Below, in pieces: positions 48,204 through 58,303 of a stretch of DNA of 64,000 nt. The stretch's first letter is position 1. Every line of letters starts with the position of its first letter. The translations under genes and the position numbers were made by a program. The stretch is from positions 1,240,001 to 1,304,000 of the forward strand of contig NC_089241.1 of NCBI RefSeq assembly GCF_000512585.2, read 5' to 3'. This DNA is from Kwoniella bestiolae CBS 10118 (lineage: Eukaryota; Basidiomycota; Tremellomycetes; Tremellales; Cryptococcaceae). The notes under the pieces are model-generated. The model saw only the letters and a program-made list of their open reading frames with translations, was not told the origin of the DNA and searched no databases.

Positions 48204-48542
48204 GTTGTGTATTCACGAATGGTAAGTTGGTCAATTGGGTAATTTCGTTTAATGCGATCTGACTCTACCATGGGTAGTCCCATTAGATGAATCGATCTGA
48301 TAGACTGTCTCAGAATGACGGTATTTCGTGAACACGCGAGAAATCTAACGTCTATATTCAATGAACGACATATATATAGCATATCAACAACATGTATAAT
48401 GATAAGACAAGAAGATCACTCTGGTGTCAAACCGAAAAGGAGATATACAACGGATAGGTAAAGAGGAAAATACACGAGATGGTCAAATCGGTCAATCCAC
48501 CTGTACCCTTGTGGCTCCTTCAGATTCCCGGTTCCCCCAGAT
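48204..48542. other. convergent 3' region
   Basis: Lies between the stops of the methyltransferase (+) and the membrane-anchored protein (-). No gene seen. Confidence 0.4.
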
Positions 48543-49626
48543 CTACCTTTCAGCCTCCGACAAAACATCCCAATCACTCTCACCGACCGACTCGTCCACA
48601 CTAATCACGCTCATCGGACCTCTGGTAGTGGGCACCGAAATGGGAATATAACTCAGTCCCATATCTCCCACAATGCCATTGGAAGGATCAGAATGGTTGG
48701 CGTTCGAGTCCGAGGTCCTGCTTAGTGATCTCGATATTGGGGTGTACGATTCGGCATCTTCGTACGTTGCGTTACTGGTGATATCAGAGAATGAAAGTAT
48801 CTCGCCCTCGTCGTCGTCTGCTAAGGTTGGGGTACCTTCTTCCTCTTCGGAATCTCCCCTTGATTGGTGAATCAGGGTCGGACGGGGAACCGGTTCGGGA
48901 GAAGATGCCTGTGAGAGCGAGAGGAAGGAGAAGGATGTGGAAGATGTTCTTGGGTCTGCCTGTGCGTGTGGAGTGGATCGCTCTTCGGGCGATATGAATG
49001 GATTTCGAGTTTCAGGGGTAACATGACCTGATTGTTGGAGGGGGGTCGAGCTGGTCGATCGGAGAGGGGTAGGAGTCAGGCTGAAGATGATTTCTTGGAT
49101 TTCTCTTTCCTGGGGTGATTCCGATCGATGGTCCCCCTCTAATTCCAGATCAATCAATCTGTCTGATTTGAGAGTTAATCGGCTCTCGTCCAGTCCGAAG
49201 GTTGATGCTCCTCCATACGTCTCTTGCTCGGCGAGTGATCGTTCTTTCAGCTCGTAGCTTGTCTGATCGTCATGAGAGGAGATATGCCTCCGTCGTAAGG
49301 AGGTGTGATGGTCCTTATATGAGGTTGATACCCCCTTGAAGGGTACATCTGATTCCGACTCGACTGGTATGGGTATGCGGGTTTGAGTGTGATGCTGGTG
49401 ATGCGTTATCAACGCTTCGATGTGGTGTGATAAGTGGGGATCGTAAATGAACTGTATGATCGAAGGATCAAGAATCATTTGGTCAGCTCGATAGCTGAGA
49501 TGTATAGCATTGCCATCTGAGATTCTGAGTCCGACTCACCTTTTTGAACGCATATCCTGTACCTATCACCACGATAGCAGTAGCGATGGTAGTTCCAACC
49601 ACCACCGAGACGGGAGAGAGGGGCAT
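48543..49626 (-). CDS. membrane-anchored protein with C-terminal Atg8-interaction-like motif
   Basis: Not recognised as a known family. Exon 1 (49540-49626) encodes 29 residues that are almost entirely one helix, 'VSVVVGTTIATAIVVIGTGY', followed by 'AFKK'. Exon 2 (48543-49451) continues 'FIYDPHLSHHIEALITHHQ', and then about 250 residues of Ser/Thr/Glu/Asp-rich, apparently disordered sequence. The total is 331 residues. This is a signal-anchor plan with a long flexible tail, most likely cytosolic. The very end reads 'GESDWDVLSEAER', where W-D-V-L with flanking acids fits the W-x-x-L consensus of Atg8-binding (AIM/LIR) motifs. It lies about 2 kb from ATG5. Host membrane (mitochondrion, ER or peroxisome) is undetermined; the adaptor idea is a hypothesis. 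Confidence 0.68.
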
Positions 49627-49873
49627 CGGGGGTTAGGGGTGATTTGCTGAACAAAGGGAGGGTTGACGAGTGGCGATTCTTTTCGAATTCGAAGCTGGAT
49701 CAGGCTACGAGCGTTCTCTGAACCGGATAGTGTTGAAACGAAAGTGAGAGTAATCTGTCTGACCGGTGTCAATATTGATGTTATCTATCCGCCATGACAG
49801 AACATAGACAAACTGAGTGTTGCCGATCAATGGTACTGTACATTGTTTTAGGTTGATTCCTATTCTTACTCCT

Positions 49874-50966
49874 ATGTCTGGCATTCAAGAATCAAGAAAT
49901 CTTGGTCATGTGCCAGTGCCAGCTGGGACTTTGTTAAGGTCGGTCGTAGGGTGGCAATATAACACACTGTACGATAACCGGGTAACGGTGAGCTCCGACC
50001 CACCTCACCTCACCCTGCCCTACCTCCACCCCCGCTTTGTTTGAGTGTCACGTGGTATGTACGTGTTTGACCTCCAAGGAATTGAACTACACTCCCTTCA
50101 CTCTCATCAGCAACCAGGACGGGAGTTTCGTCACCCGAGACGTACTCAGGCGATTCTCGTGAGTGTCATATTCTGACTAGGACCTCATCTGGCAGCTCTG
50201 ATTGTGGGACTTGACTTGCTGATATCGTCAACCCACCTTTCCCAGGCTACTTGGAGAGGCGGGCGATCCTCCCCTCACCATTGACCAAACCCGTGACATC
50301 ACCGTCAACATTCTCCGTCTGCTTTCCGATCGACCGCTGGGGAATACGGACGCCCCCACCTTCTTGGCGGTACATCAACACCTCGCTCAGCTCCCCTCCA
50401 TCCAATCATACTATTTCCAAGCCCTACACAGGCCCGTATCGGCTACCGCCAACGCCTTGGTCTCGGTCAACCTCGGGTCAAGAAGAGCGGTGGTGGATGT
50501 GTTCAAAGTGGATAAGATCTCCCAATCCAACGTGGTCCTCCACTTGGCGATGTCCAGAGGGCTTGGGGGGAATTGGAACATCTGTATTGACCTGGTGAAC
50601 TGGAGTCAGCCGGATGCGGGTGCGTTTGGAAAGGGATTGTTTCAATGCCGGAACGAGCTATACCTGGATGGGGCCAGAGATGGTCATAGATGGCCTGGTC
50701 GACATGGCTGTCGATTAGAGTTTGGCAATACGGGTGAGAGAGACAGCTCAGCTACCCTGTCCAGGATGAAGCTAACGAGAGACCGATCACTCGTACTCGT
50801 AGGAGATTCATGCAAGATCATCGATTGTCCCAACGCCTACCAGGTAGGCGTCAACGAGCCTCAAGCCGAAGTCCTACGAGTGGCTTATTACGACCGAGGT
50901 GAGATAAATACATGTAAATGGGTGGCAGGGATAGGAAGAGGAAGAGGATGGGGCAGGGGGGTCTAA
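49874..50966 (+). CDS. orphan hypothetical protein
   Basis: Not recognised. Three exons join in frame. 49874-49987 gives 'MSGIQESRNLGHVPVPAG' and ends 'QYNTLYDNRVT' at a GTGAGC donor. About 50080-50160 gives 'ELNYTPFTLISNQDGSF' and 'VTRDVLRRF'. About 50245-50966 gives the rest. The third exon contains 'VNILRLLSDRPLGNTD', 'HLAMSRGLGGNWNICIDLV', 'RHGCRLEFGNTGERDSS' and 'VGVNEPQAEVLRVAYYDRG', and it ends in a Gly/Arg-rich tail (G-R-G-R-G-W-G-R-G-V). About 305 residues, no signal peptide or membrane helix. The RG-rich end hints at RNA binding or arginine methylation. It shares a roughly 250-base divergent promoter with the membrane-anchored gene. Confidence 0.6.
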
Positions 50967-51289
50967 TGATGGGTCGGGGATGATGGGGATGATGATGGAC
51001 TTGTATACGTGCTACTTGTCAAGAATGAAGACTGATTCGAGCTAGGACCATCCACACAACTACTACGTCACTCCCATCGCTTACCACGTCAACGTTCAAC
51101 TACGTAGAATTCCCGAGGAGACTGCCTTTGTGGGAGAATCGTCCTTTACCTTCTTCTCCTGATCATCATCTTCTTCATCCTCTTGCACCGTTCTTTCTCC
51201 CCAAATCCCATCATCCTGCTCAGATCATCCCCATTCTCTCGGAGTCAATTCTCACACAACAATCCCATTTCGCCTTCCACCCTTCTACA
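50967..51289. other. intergenic leader region
   Basis: A pyrimidine-rich stretch typical of a 5' leader precedes the next start codon. No gene seen. Confidence 0.4.
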
Positions 51290-52199
51290 ATGGCAAAGGA
51301 CACCCAGCGCTCCCAATCCGGTCCTCGACTCCCAGATAGTGTCCTCAGTGACACTTTCGGTCTAACAAGGCAGAGGAATGGAAATTTACAGTGAGTGATG
51401 GAATGCTCGTTCATAACGTTTGAGGTACATCACTGACCACCTCTTCTCCCGCAGACATACCATGAAGCAGGTCAACTGCAGCTCTCGCGTAAGCGAGAGT
51501 CTTCAATGCGAGTTCGACACCCCCGTCCTAGGACCCGATGGATTCCCTAGACGCTTCACCTGCAAGAAGTGCAGAATCAAAAAACAACGATGTGATTGCC
51601 TCGCCAACAGGTGGGACGGTGATCCATCCGGTACAATCCTCCTTCCCCTTCCCTCCCCCTCTGCTGATCACCTCTACTACCACTTCTCCGGTTCTCCGCC
51701 CCTGTCCATGGCTCCTCTCGGTGACTACCTCTGGAACACTGCAGTGCATCATGAGAAGGCACAAGGAGTGGACAAGTGGGATGTGAAGCCTCTAGATTGG
51801 GCAGAAATCGATACCACCCCGCCAAACTTCCAAGTTTCCCAACAGCCAACATCCGTCGATATACCCTTTGAATCTCAACAGAGCTTCAACAAATGGACAG
51901 ACTCGATGCCCAACAAGGTTGAAGCCGCCCTCGCTGCCGAAGCCGACAAAGGTCCGCGGATGAGACTTACCCCTTCACAAGTCGCTAAGGGTGATGAGTC
52001 CTTCGCCGCTATCAAGAAGAGCTTGCAGGTCGAGGTGCCTTAAGATACCGACGACGTTTCTCGTCCTGCACTGCAGACCTTGAATGCGATGGTCATACTG
52101 ATGGGCAGAATGACCGAGATTAGGGGTCATGTCAAGGAGATGCGTGTCTGGTGGGATACCGCCAAGCAAGGGATGAAGGGGAAGGGTAGACAGCTCTAA
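51290..52199 (+). CDS. Cys-cluster (Zn2Cys6-like) protein interrupted by an in-frame stop
   Basis: Exon 1 from ATG 51290 ('MAKDTQRSQSGPRLPDS') joins at a GTGAGT to exon 2 from about 51455. Exon 2 holds 'RFTCKKCRIKKQRCDCLANR', close to the first half of a fungal Zn(II)2Cys6 DNA-binding cluster (C-x2-C-R-x-K-K-x-R-C-D). The second half is degenerate: no P-x-C-x-x-C follows, so DNA binding is doubtful. Upstream 'QVNCSSRVSESLQCEF' supplies two more Cys. The frame stops at TAA 52041-52043 after 'IKKSLQVEVP'. The same frame then stays open for 51 codons ('DTDDVSRPALQTLNAMVILM', 'EIRGHVKEMRVWWDTAKQG') to TAA 52197-52199, and this part looks like a helical protein end. I annotate the full extent; the working product may end at the first stop. 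Confidence 0.6.
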
Positions 52200-52542
52200 G
52201 AGCTGGTATTATAGAATCATGATTGCGATCTCTATCTTGGGTTTCTTCGGCTTCTGCTCATTCTTCCTCTCTATTTTCTTCTTCTTCTTCCACTTGACAA
52301 TGAATCATCCCCACAGTTGTATACCTATATACCAACCGAATCGAAATTGTATGTATGCATAAATGATCAGATGAAGATGGATTTCTCCTCCCATGAGATC
52401 TTTGTCTGTACACCGTTGCTTCATGAGGCTGTATAATAGATATATGTACACTTCCGACAAAATCTACTGCACACTGGTCCTAACCAACTTCCATTTTCCA
52501 TGCCATTCTGAGATCCCCATGTCCTCGTCATCCTCCTATCCA
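52200..52542. other. 3' region, no gene seen
   Basis: Contains pyrimidine-rich sequence (TTCTTCTTCTTC near 52280) and the probable 3' UTR of the Cys-cluster gene. Confidence 0.35.
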
Positions 52543-53310
52543 TCAAACCCTCCAGTACACCACCGCAGTCAACTTCCAGATGTCGAGGTCGGGAGTGTTC
52601 GACTAAAAAGCACGTTGTCGGTGTCGAAGAAAAAGACTCAATGATTCCATCAACTCACCTTGTTCACGGAGGTGTACTCCAACCTTCCATCATCTTGAGC
52701 CTTCCAAATGAAACCGTGAGCCTTAAAGTGGACCTCACCAAAGTGAAGTTCCCTTCGGTACTGACCATCTTCGTTGATCATGACGAAGCGGCGGGGGAAG
52801 GTGGTCTTCTCATATCCCACAGCTCGACCGTCGAGCGGAGTTATGGATATGGTATTGAAACATTGGAGGAATTCGGATAGCCTCTGCCAAGGGATGGTTC
52901 TGGGTCATGATGAGATTCCGATTGGGATAATTCTCGAGGGACCAGATCGAGAGGATTACATTGGCACAAGTGCAGAGACTGGATATCATGTTGTATCGAA
53001 TACAGCCGGTTTACCCTCGAGGTCGAGCTCCTCGACGAGAGTTCAGATGATCCTCTTTTACTTGTTTGAGGGTCTTATCTTCTCGAGGATTGGAGAAGGC
53101 TTGAAAATTATTGCCAAAGCTTTGAAGAGCTAAGGCGACCTCACTGTCTCCACCTTCTATTCGAAAAGTCTCCTTGTGAGGTCAGGAGACACGTCGAGGA
53201 CCATCTTGAGGATCGGGACCAAGGCGTGGTGGGTAGGGTGCAGGATATCGGACTGCAATTCATACCGGGGGTGATCTTCATCCGGTTGTTGGGCCAGGAT
53301 GCAATCGGTG
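52543..53310 (-). pseudogene. decayed protein-coding gene of unknown family
   Basis: The minus strand reads like a real protein broken by lesions. From the 5' side come 'NTDCILAQQPDEDHPRYELQ' and 'SDILHPTHHALVPILKMVLD', ending in a stop. One frame over is 'IEGGDSEVALALQSFGNNFQ'. Then 'ELDLEGKPAVFDTT' is followed by an in-frame TGA and continues 'YPVSALVP'. After a plausible intron the best part follows: 'PWQRLSEFLQCFNTISITPL', 'DGRAVGYEKTTFPRRFVMIN' and 'LHFGEVHFKAHGFIWKAQ'. A normal GTGAGT/TTTTTAG intron leads to the last exon, 'SNTPDLDIWKLTAVVYW', and TGA at 52543-52545. The working 3' splice sites with an upstream frameshift and nonsense codon argue for recent decay. No start codon could be fixed. 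Confidence 0.55.
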
Positions 53311-54931
53311 TTGAGCAGTCATGGTTCATAACATCATCAGGCGGTCGGTGATGGAGAGTCAGGTCAGGTCTCTGTGGAGATTGTACAGCACCTGATCAAT
53401 ATGATTATGCAAGATGAGGGGGTAGAAGAGGAGGAGAGTTGGGGTGGTATATATAGGATATTGAGTTTTATAATTACGATTACTGCGATTACTGCTATGA
53501 TCACTACAATTGCTGCCACTGGGTTTTGTTGCGCACTGTCATATTTAACATTTACTGGGCGCAGACCAGATCCGAGTGACCCGGAGTTTCGGGAATCTCC
53601 GCTTCTCATGCACGAAATCATGGAGCTCGCATGTCACCACACAATACCACCAGTTGTTATCTTATTGCCATCCATATGCCTTAAGCAGCTGATGTGATAC
53701 CTTGTACTATTAAAGTATGCATTCAACCTTTTGATGCGAAAACGCCTTAACAAATCCCGACCCCAGTCCAGCTCAAATCCCACGTCATGCTGATTGTGCC
53801 AAGTTAATAGCGAGGTGCGCCCATCAAAACCCGATTAGATTACTACGATTACCCTTTCTGCTTGAAACACGAACCACCTAATAAATCCATGCACAAGTTA
53901 CGCCATAAAACCCTAGCTGAAGTATTAGCTGAAATATTCGCAGAAGGCAGAGCCAAACTTATGGAGATTTGATGGAGAATCGTGGTTGCGAAAATTTCCT
54001 GATCCGGCGAAATACCACCCAAAGCTAAGCCAAAACCGAGCCCAAGGATTCTTCTTCCTAGACACTTATTCCGGTGATTGCGTGCGTGCGTTCGCTATGC
54101 ATGTGATAATTACATGAGACGATCGAAGGCGATCACTGCTCCAGATACGTTAGAGGTCAGATGGCCTTGAAAACGTTTCTTGGCCCGTCCCATAGGACAG
54201 CGATCACCATGAAAGAAATGGAGAGGTTGATAGCTAGATAGATTGTGAGCAAATCAGTCCCGTCCTGATACGGTACAGAACCGAGTTTAAACCGTAGCTT
54301 CCACTGTCCGTTGCTCCACTGCAAGCTAGTAGCTAGGATGGACAGTCACAAACCCGGTACCTCGTTCTAATTTTTTAGCTGTAGCCTCAAACCCTGAACT
54401 CGACGTAGATCAGTTCCTTCTTGATCCGGCTCTTCCGTCCCGCCCGTGCTTGCGTGATGAACTTTAGGTTAAAACCCTGAACTCGATACTCACCACCTTA
54501 TCAATTCGATCTGCCATCTCGGGGCAAACCTTCGCTCTTCTGCCTGGAAGAGGTAAAAAGAGCTCATGACTTATGTCACGACTTCCTTAGGAACCCTGAG
54601 AACGTTAGAAGCCGCTTGGATTTAAGTGTGAAAATATGACCGGTTTTGTCTCACTTGCATCCAATTTACGATTGATTCGAGTTCTCACAAAGCCAAGCCA
54701 CTGGCTTCTCATCCATCCCGATCTTGAATCAAACGATCATCATTTCACTCACATAGATAACAAACTGCACCCCCCAACAGTTGTATCACTTCGCATCATT
54801 CTCTTTCTCAATCCGAGAACCACACCAACGTCACTACAACCCACGACGGCCTATCCACACTGGTCATTGAGGTGCGGTCAAAACCCAATCCACTCAAATC
54901 CCCAACTTATCCCTCTTAAACACCCACCACC
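53311..54931. other. long intergenic region
   Basis: No credible gene over about 1.6 kb. A 15-base direct repeat (AAACCCTGAACTCGA) occurs at 54389-54403 and 54472-54486. The rest probably contains the promoter and leader of the large gene that follows. Confidence 0.4.
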
Positions 54932-57573
54932 ATGTCCATCGTTCAACAACCCCCTTCGCCCAACGCCGCCTCCTCCTCGTTCTTCTCAGCCCAACCTATG
55001 TCCGCCTCCATGTCCAACTCCACCTCCAAGGGCTCGTCACTCTTTGCGGAGGACTACTCCCTCACCTCCCACTCCTCGTCTACAGGAAGCAACTCGCCAA
55101 ACCACACGCCCGGTCCCACGCCCAGAGCATCGACCATAGGCAATGACCTCTCCAACTCCATCAACATCGCTTTCCCGCCCAAACCATTCATGGGTCTCCC
55201 CGCATCTGTGTCACCCGGCAACCACACCCTCCTCCCCACCCCTCCCACCTCCCCCAGACGCGCAGACAACTTCACTGCTCCTCCTCCTCCCATCGTTCGC
55301 AACAAACCCAGCTTCACCGCTATGGACCCGCTGGACGAAGACCCTTCGCCTAAACCCACCCCCTCGTCCAGTGTCACCACAAGAGGCCAGAAGGGTTATC
55401 ACACCTACGAGGCGTGTATGGAGGGTGAGTAATATAACCTCCTATGCTGAGCATGCTCAAGCTAACCCCCCAACTAGGCGCCCTCGGCCACGACACCAAG
55501 TCGGCAACATACAAAGTCGGCACGGAGAAATCCTACCACCACTTGAACCGTGCTAGCGAACTGTTCCAACTGGCCATCGACATCCGACCCCAAGACAAAA
55601 AAGCCATGCTCGGCAGATCCAAAGTCCTCATCAACCTCGCGAGCAACTACCAGCCTCCCAGAGTCGCAACCCAGTCCCTTCGAGACGCAGTGACAACCCT
55701 CCGAGAACTGGTCAAACTCGCACCCTTATCGCTCACCGCCCGAGAAACCCTCGGTCAAGCGTGTGGTCTCCTCGCTTCCACCCTACACGAACTGGACGAC
55801 AATGTGGAAGACGAGCGACACATCTGGGAGAGTGAAATCGGAGTACTAGCCCGAGAATCTCTGCAATTCCTCGAAGACGTCGCAGGAGACAAAATGGACA
55901 GAATGAGGGACCTTGGCCCCAATGAAGCCGCGCAACAGTCCCCCGCAATGGCTGAGATGTTCCTCTCCCTCTCCTCCGCCGCGGTCTTCGTCTCCTCCCT
56001 CGCAATCGACCTCAACCTCGTGGATCTCCACATCGAGCTCGCCGAACAGGCCTTGGACCAAGCCTCCAACATGGCCACCGTCGCGGCCTCCGCTCGAATC
56101 AAATCATCCACCTCCTCTGCCAACCTCATCACCCGCGTGCAACTCGCTTCCGGCGCCTCATCCCTCGAACGGCTCAGACACACCTTCCACCTCGGCGTGG
56201 ACCTCGACGAGGATGATTTCCGAGCGTTGATCCAGGACATGTCGATGCTGGCGACGGAATGCCGAGAACGAGCGGCCAAGTTGAAAGGCAGTAAAGCAGC
56301 TGCCGCTGCTACCCTCGCATGGGAAGCTATCCGACAACTGGCCGACGCCAAAACTCTCTACGCCAACTTGCTCCGACTGGTATGGAGGAAACGTGGACCC
56401 AGACGACGAAGCACGTCGAAAAACTCTCAAATCGGTACACCGCGAAGGATGAGCACCCGCAATGGGAGTCTGGACGCGCCTACCATTCACGAGGAGAACG
56501 AGGACGAGGACGAACCAGGAACCCCACGAAAAGACTCCGACCCCAAGAGTTTAGGAGGTAGGAGAGAGTCTGCCTCTTCGACCGGATCTCGAGGGCAGGG
56601 TTCAAGAAAAGGTTCAATCCTAGGCGCTGTATCTGAGGACGCGGAGATATCAAATTTCCACCAGGCGAGAAAACGGAGCTCACGACCATCCATATCGATC
56701 CCGCAGACCGGCCGACGAGGCAGTTGGCTGCCCACACCAGCGGAGGCAGGTCCCACCGGTGGGCGAGCACGCAGACGATCTTCCCTAGGCTTCGGCGGCG
56801 GCTCAGTCCTTCCTCCCCCATCTCCCGAGCCCCGTTCCCGACGGATCTCATCGATCGGTGGCGGTGGCCCTCTCGTCGGCCCCGACGGCATCTCCGCGTG
56901 GAACAGGAAAGCCTCGGTCATCTCTCTCGGATCGGAAGACGAGGCCCAAGGTTTGGTCCCTTCATCCGAACTCGCCAGATCGGCGTGGCAGCTCCTCGAA
57001 GGTGGAGTGAAACAGTACAAACTCGCTCTATCCGTGTTGAACGGATCGGACCTGCCTAACGCCCAACTTGCCAAAGCTAAAAACGAAACGCTCGTGGCCA
57101 TTGCCTACTCGTCCCTCTTCATGGCATCTTTAGCCCCGCGACTCACCGTCGCAGCGGAAAAGCGAACCTCCTTATTGGTAACCGCCGAAGTGTACTCCAC
57201 CTGGGCAGCGAGAGAAGTAGGTTGGTCGTTCCTCATCGAGGGTACCCAAGCTGCCCAGCTGGCCGATCGACGAACCAACTCTTGGCGAGCCGACGAGGCG
57301 GGTAAACGAGCTGTCATGTTGTTAGTCAGAGCATGGTGGCACCGAGCGGTCACCACCGAATCCATCGACGTCAACACCAAGACCTCGGCGAAAGACGCCG
57401 TGGAGACTGTCATACGACGAATGAAGGATAAGGAAGGTGCCACCTCAGGCGACGTAGCCCGAATGAGATTCTGGTTGGCGAAACAGGAGGGCGAGATGGA
57501 TGGTGCGGAAGCGTTATTCTGGAGATCCACCGCGAGGATCTTGCGAGGTGGTTCGGGTTTCGTCATGTCCTAG
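54932..57573 (+). CDS. large helical-repeat protein, function unknown
   Basis: Two exons, 54932-55422 and 55480-57573, joined in phase, about 860 residues. The first ~155 residues are Ser/Pro/Thr-rich and disordered ('LLPTPPTSPRRAD'). After 'GYHTYEACMEG' the protein becomes alpha-helical with TPR-like pairs: 'ASELFQLAIDIRPQDKKAML', 'TLRELVKLAPLSLTARETLG', 'ELAEQALDQASNMATVAASA' and 'AWEAIRQLADAKTLYANLLR'. A basic, Ser/Arg/Gly-rich linker (about residues 475-650) with many R-R-x-S sites suggests kinase regulation. A second helical block, 'ELARSAWQLLEGGVKQYKLA', ends the protein. No signal peptide or membrane helix. I do not recognise the family; a scaffold role is only a guess. Confidence 0.8.
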
Positions 57574-57797
57574 ACTCGCAGCAGAGCCCGATGTTGTTCT
57601 TTCTGCCCATGTTCAGGTATCATCTTTTATCCGTCGTGATCATTTATAATTCCCTCCACAATCGCTCCGTCTTTGTTTGTACAAACTCCGTAAACCATTC
57701 ATATATAGAACTCTATCCCTCTCTCTGCTTTCTCTGCTCTTTTGTGCCAGCGATTGTAAATGCATATCCGTGCCCAGTATCATCAACAGCCGTATTC
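57574..57797. other. convergent 3' region
   Basis: Lies between the stop of the large gene (+) and the stop of family B copy 2 (-); no gene seen. Confidence 0.35.
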
Positions 57798-58303
57798 CTA
57801 ATCTGTATGCAGAGTCATGACACACCAACCCCCACACCCATGGCAGCCGATGTTATTATGCTCCAGCTCTTGAATGAAATTGGTACTCCGACGTATCATG
57901 TTCGCTTGCGTGGGAGGTCTGACAGATAAAGTACCCTTGTAGCGGAAAGTGTGACTGACTGGACAAGTCAGGTCTTGGTTGTAGTGGAATGTCGTTGTGA
58001 TGTTACGCAAGCGGCAACCCCTGGGTACATGGCTTGTTCGACAGCTCCTCTGTAGCATCGAAGCGATCAGCTAGGCGGCGGACAGCAACGTGCAATTGAC
58101 GAACTCACGCAGGAATTCAGACCTTCCGTTAACAACTTTTCCATCCAATTGATCTTTTCATTGGCCGTACATCGATCCGAAGCCGAGGAATAAGTTGTTT
58201 TCGTGGTGGGGATCCCCGAGCTCATGTGGGTATGGGCCATCTCGCCTTTGATCTTCCACCATATATACTTTTCTGGATCGTTGGCTTGAGTCTGGGAAGC
58301 CAT
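57798..58303 (-). CDS. orphan family B Cys-rich protein, copy 2
   Basis: Function unknown; 148 residues from exons 58109-58303 and 57798-58049, phase 0. I chose the ATG at 58303 over the one at 58435 because it gives an exon 1 length (65 codons) like copy 1 (68). Exon 1 ends 'EKINWMEKLLTEGLNSC' at the donor, matching 'EEVEWTKNMLKKGVNSC'. Exon 2 gives 'SCRTSHVPRG', 'NITTTFHYNQDLTCPVSHTF', 'GTLSVRPPTQAN' and 'FIQELEHNNIGCHGCGGW'. The first Cys knuckle has lost one Cys (C-P-V-S-H against C-P-S-C-H) but keeps the His; the second knuckle is intact. The shared intron position argues for common descent rather than chance. Confidence 0.72.

Noticed and set aside
52641..53133. Plus-strand frames over the pseudogene
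   Set aside because: The minus strand has consistent splice sites and protein-like composition; the plus frames are its shadow.
53374..53697. 107-codon plus frame with an apparent membrane helix
   Set aside because: It starts only with GTG, and the helix comes from an ATTAC/GATTACTGC-like low-complexity stretch.
54636..55139. 167-codon plus frame overlapping the start of the scaffold gene
   Set aside because: Out of frame with the real exon, Pro/Thr low-complexity, and no splice or family support.
56487..57101. 204-codon antisense frame inside the large scaffold gene
   Set aside because: It mirrors a strongly biased coding exon, has no family resemblance, and other antisense frames (55755-56351, 57105-57566) occur for the same reason.
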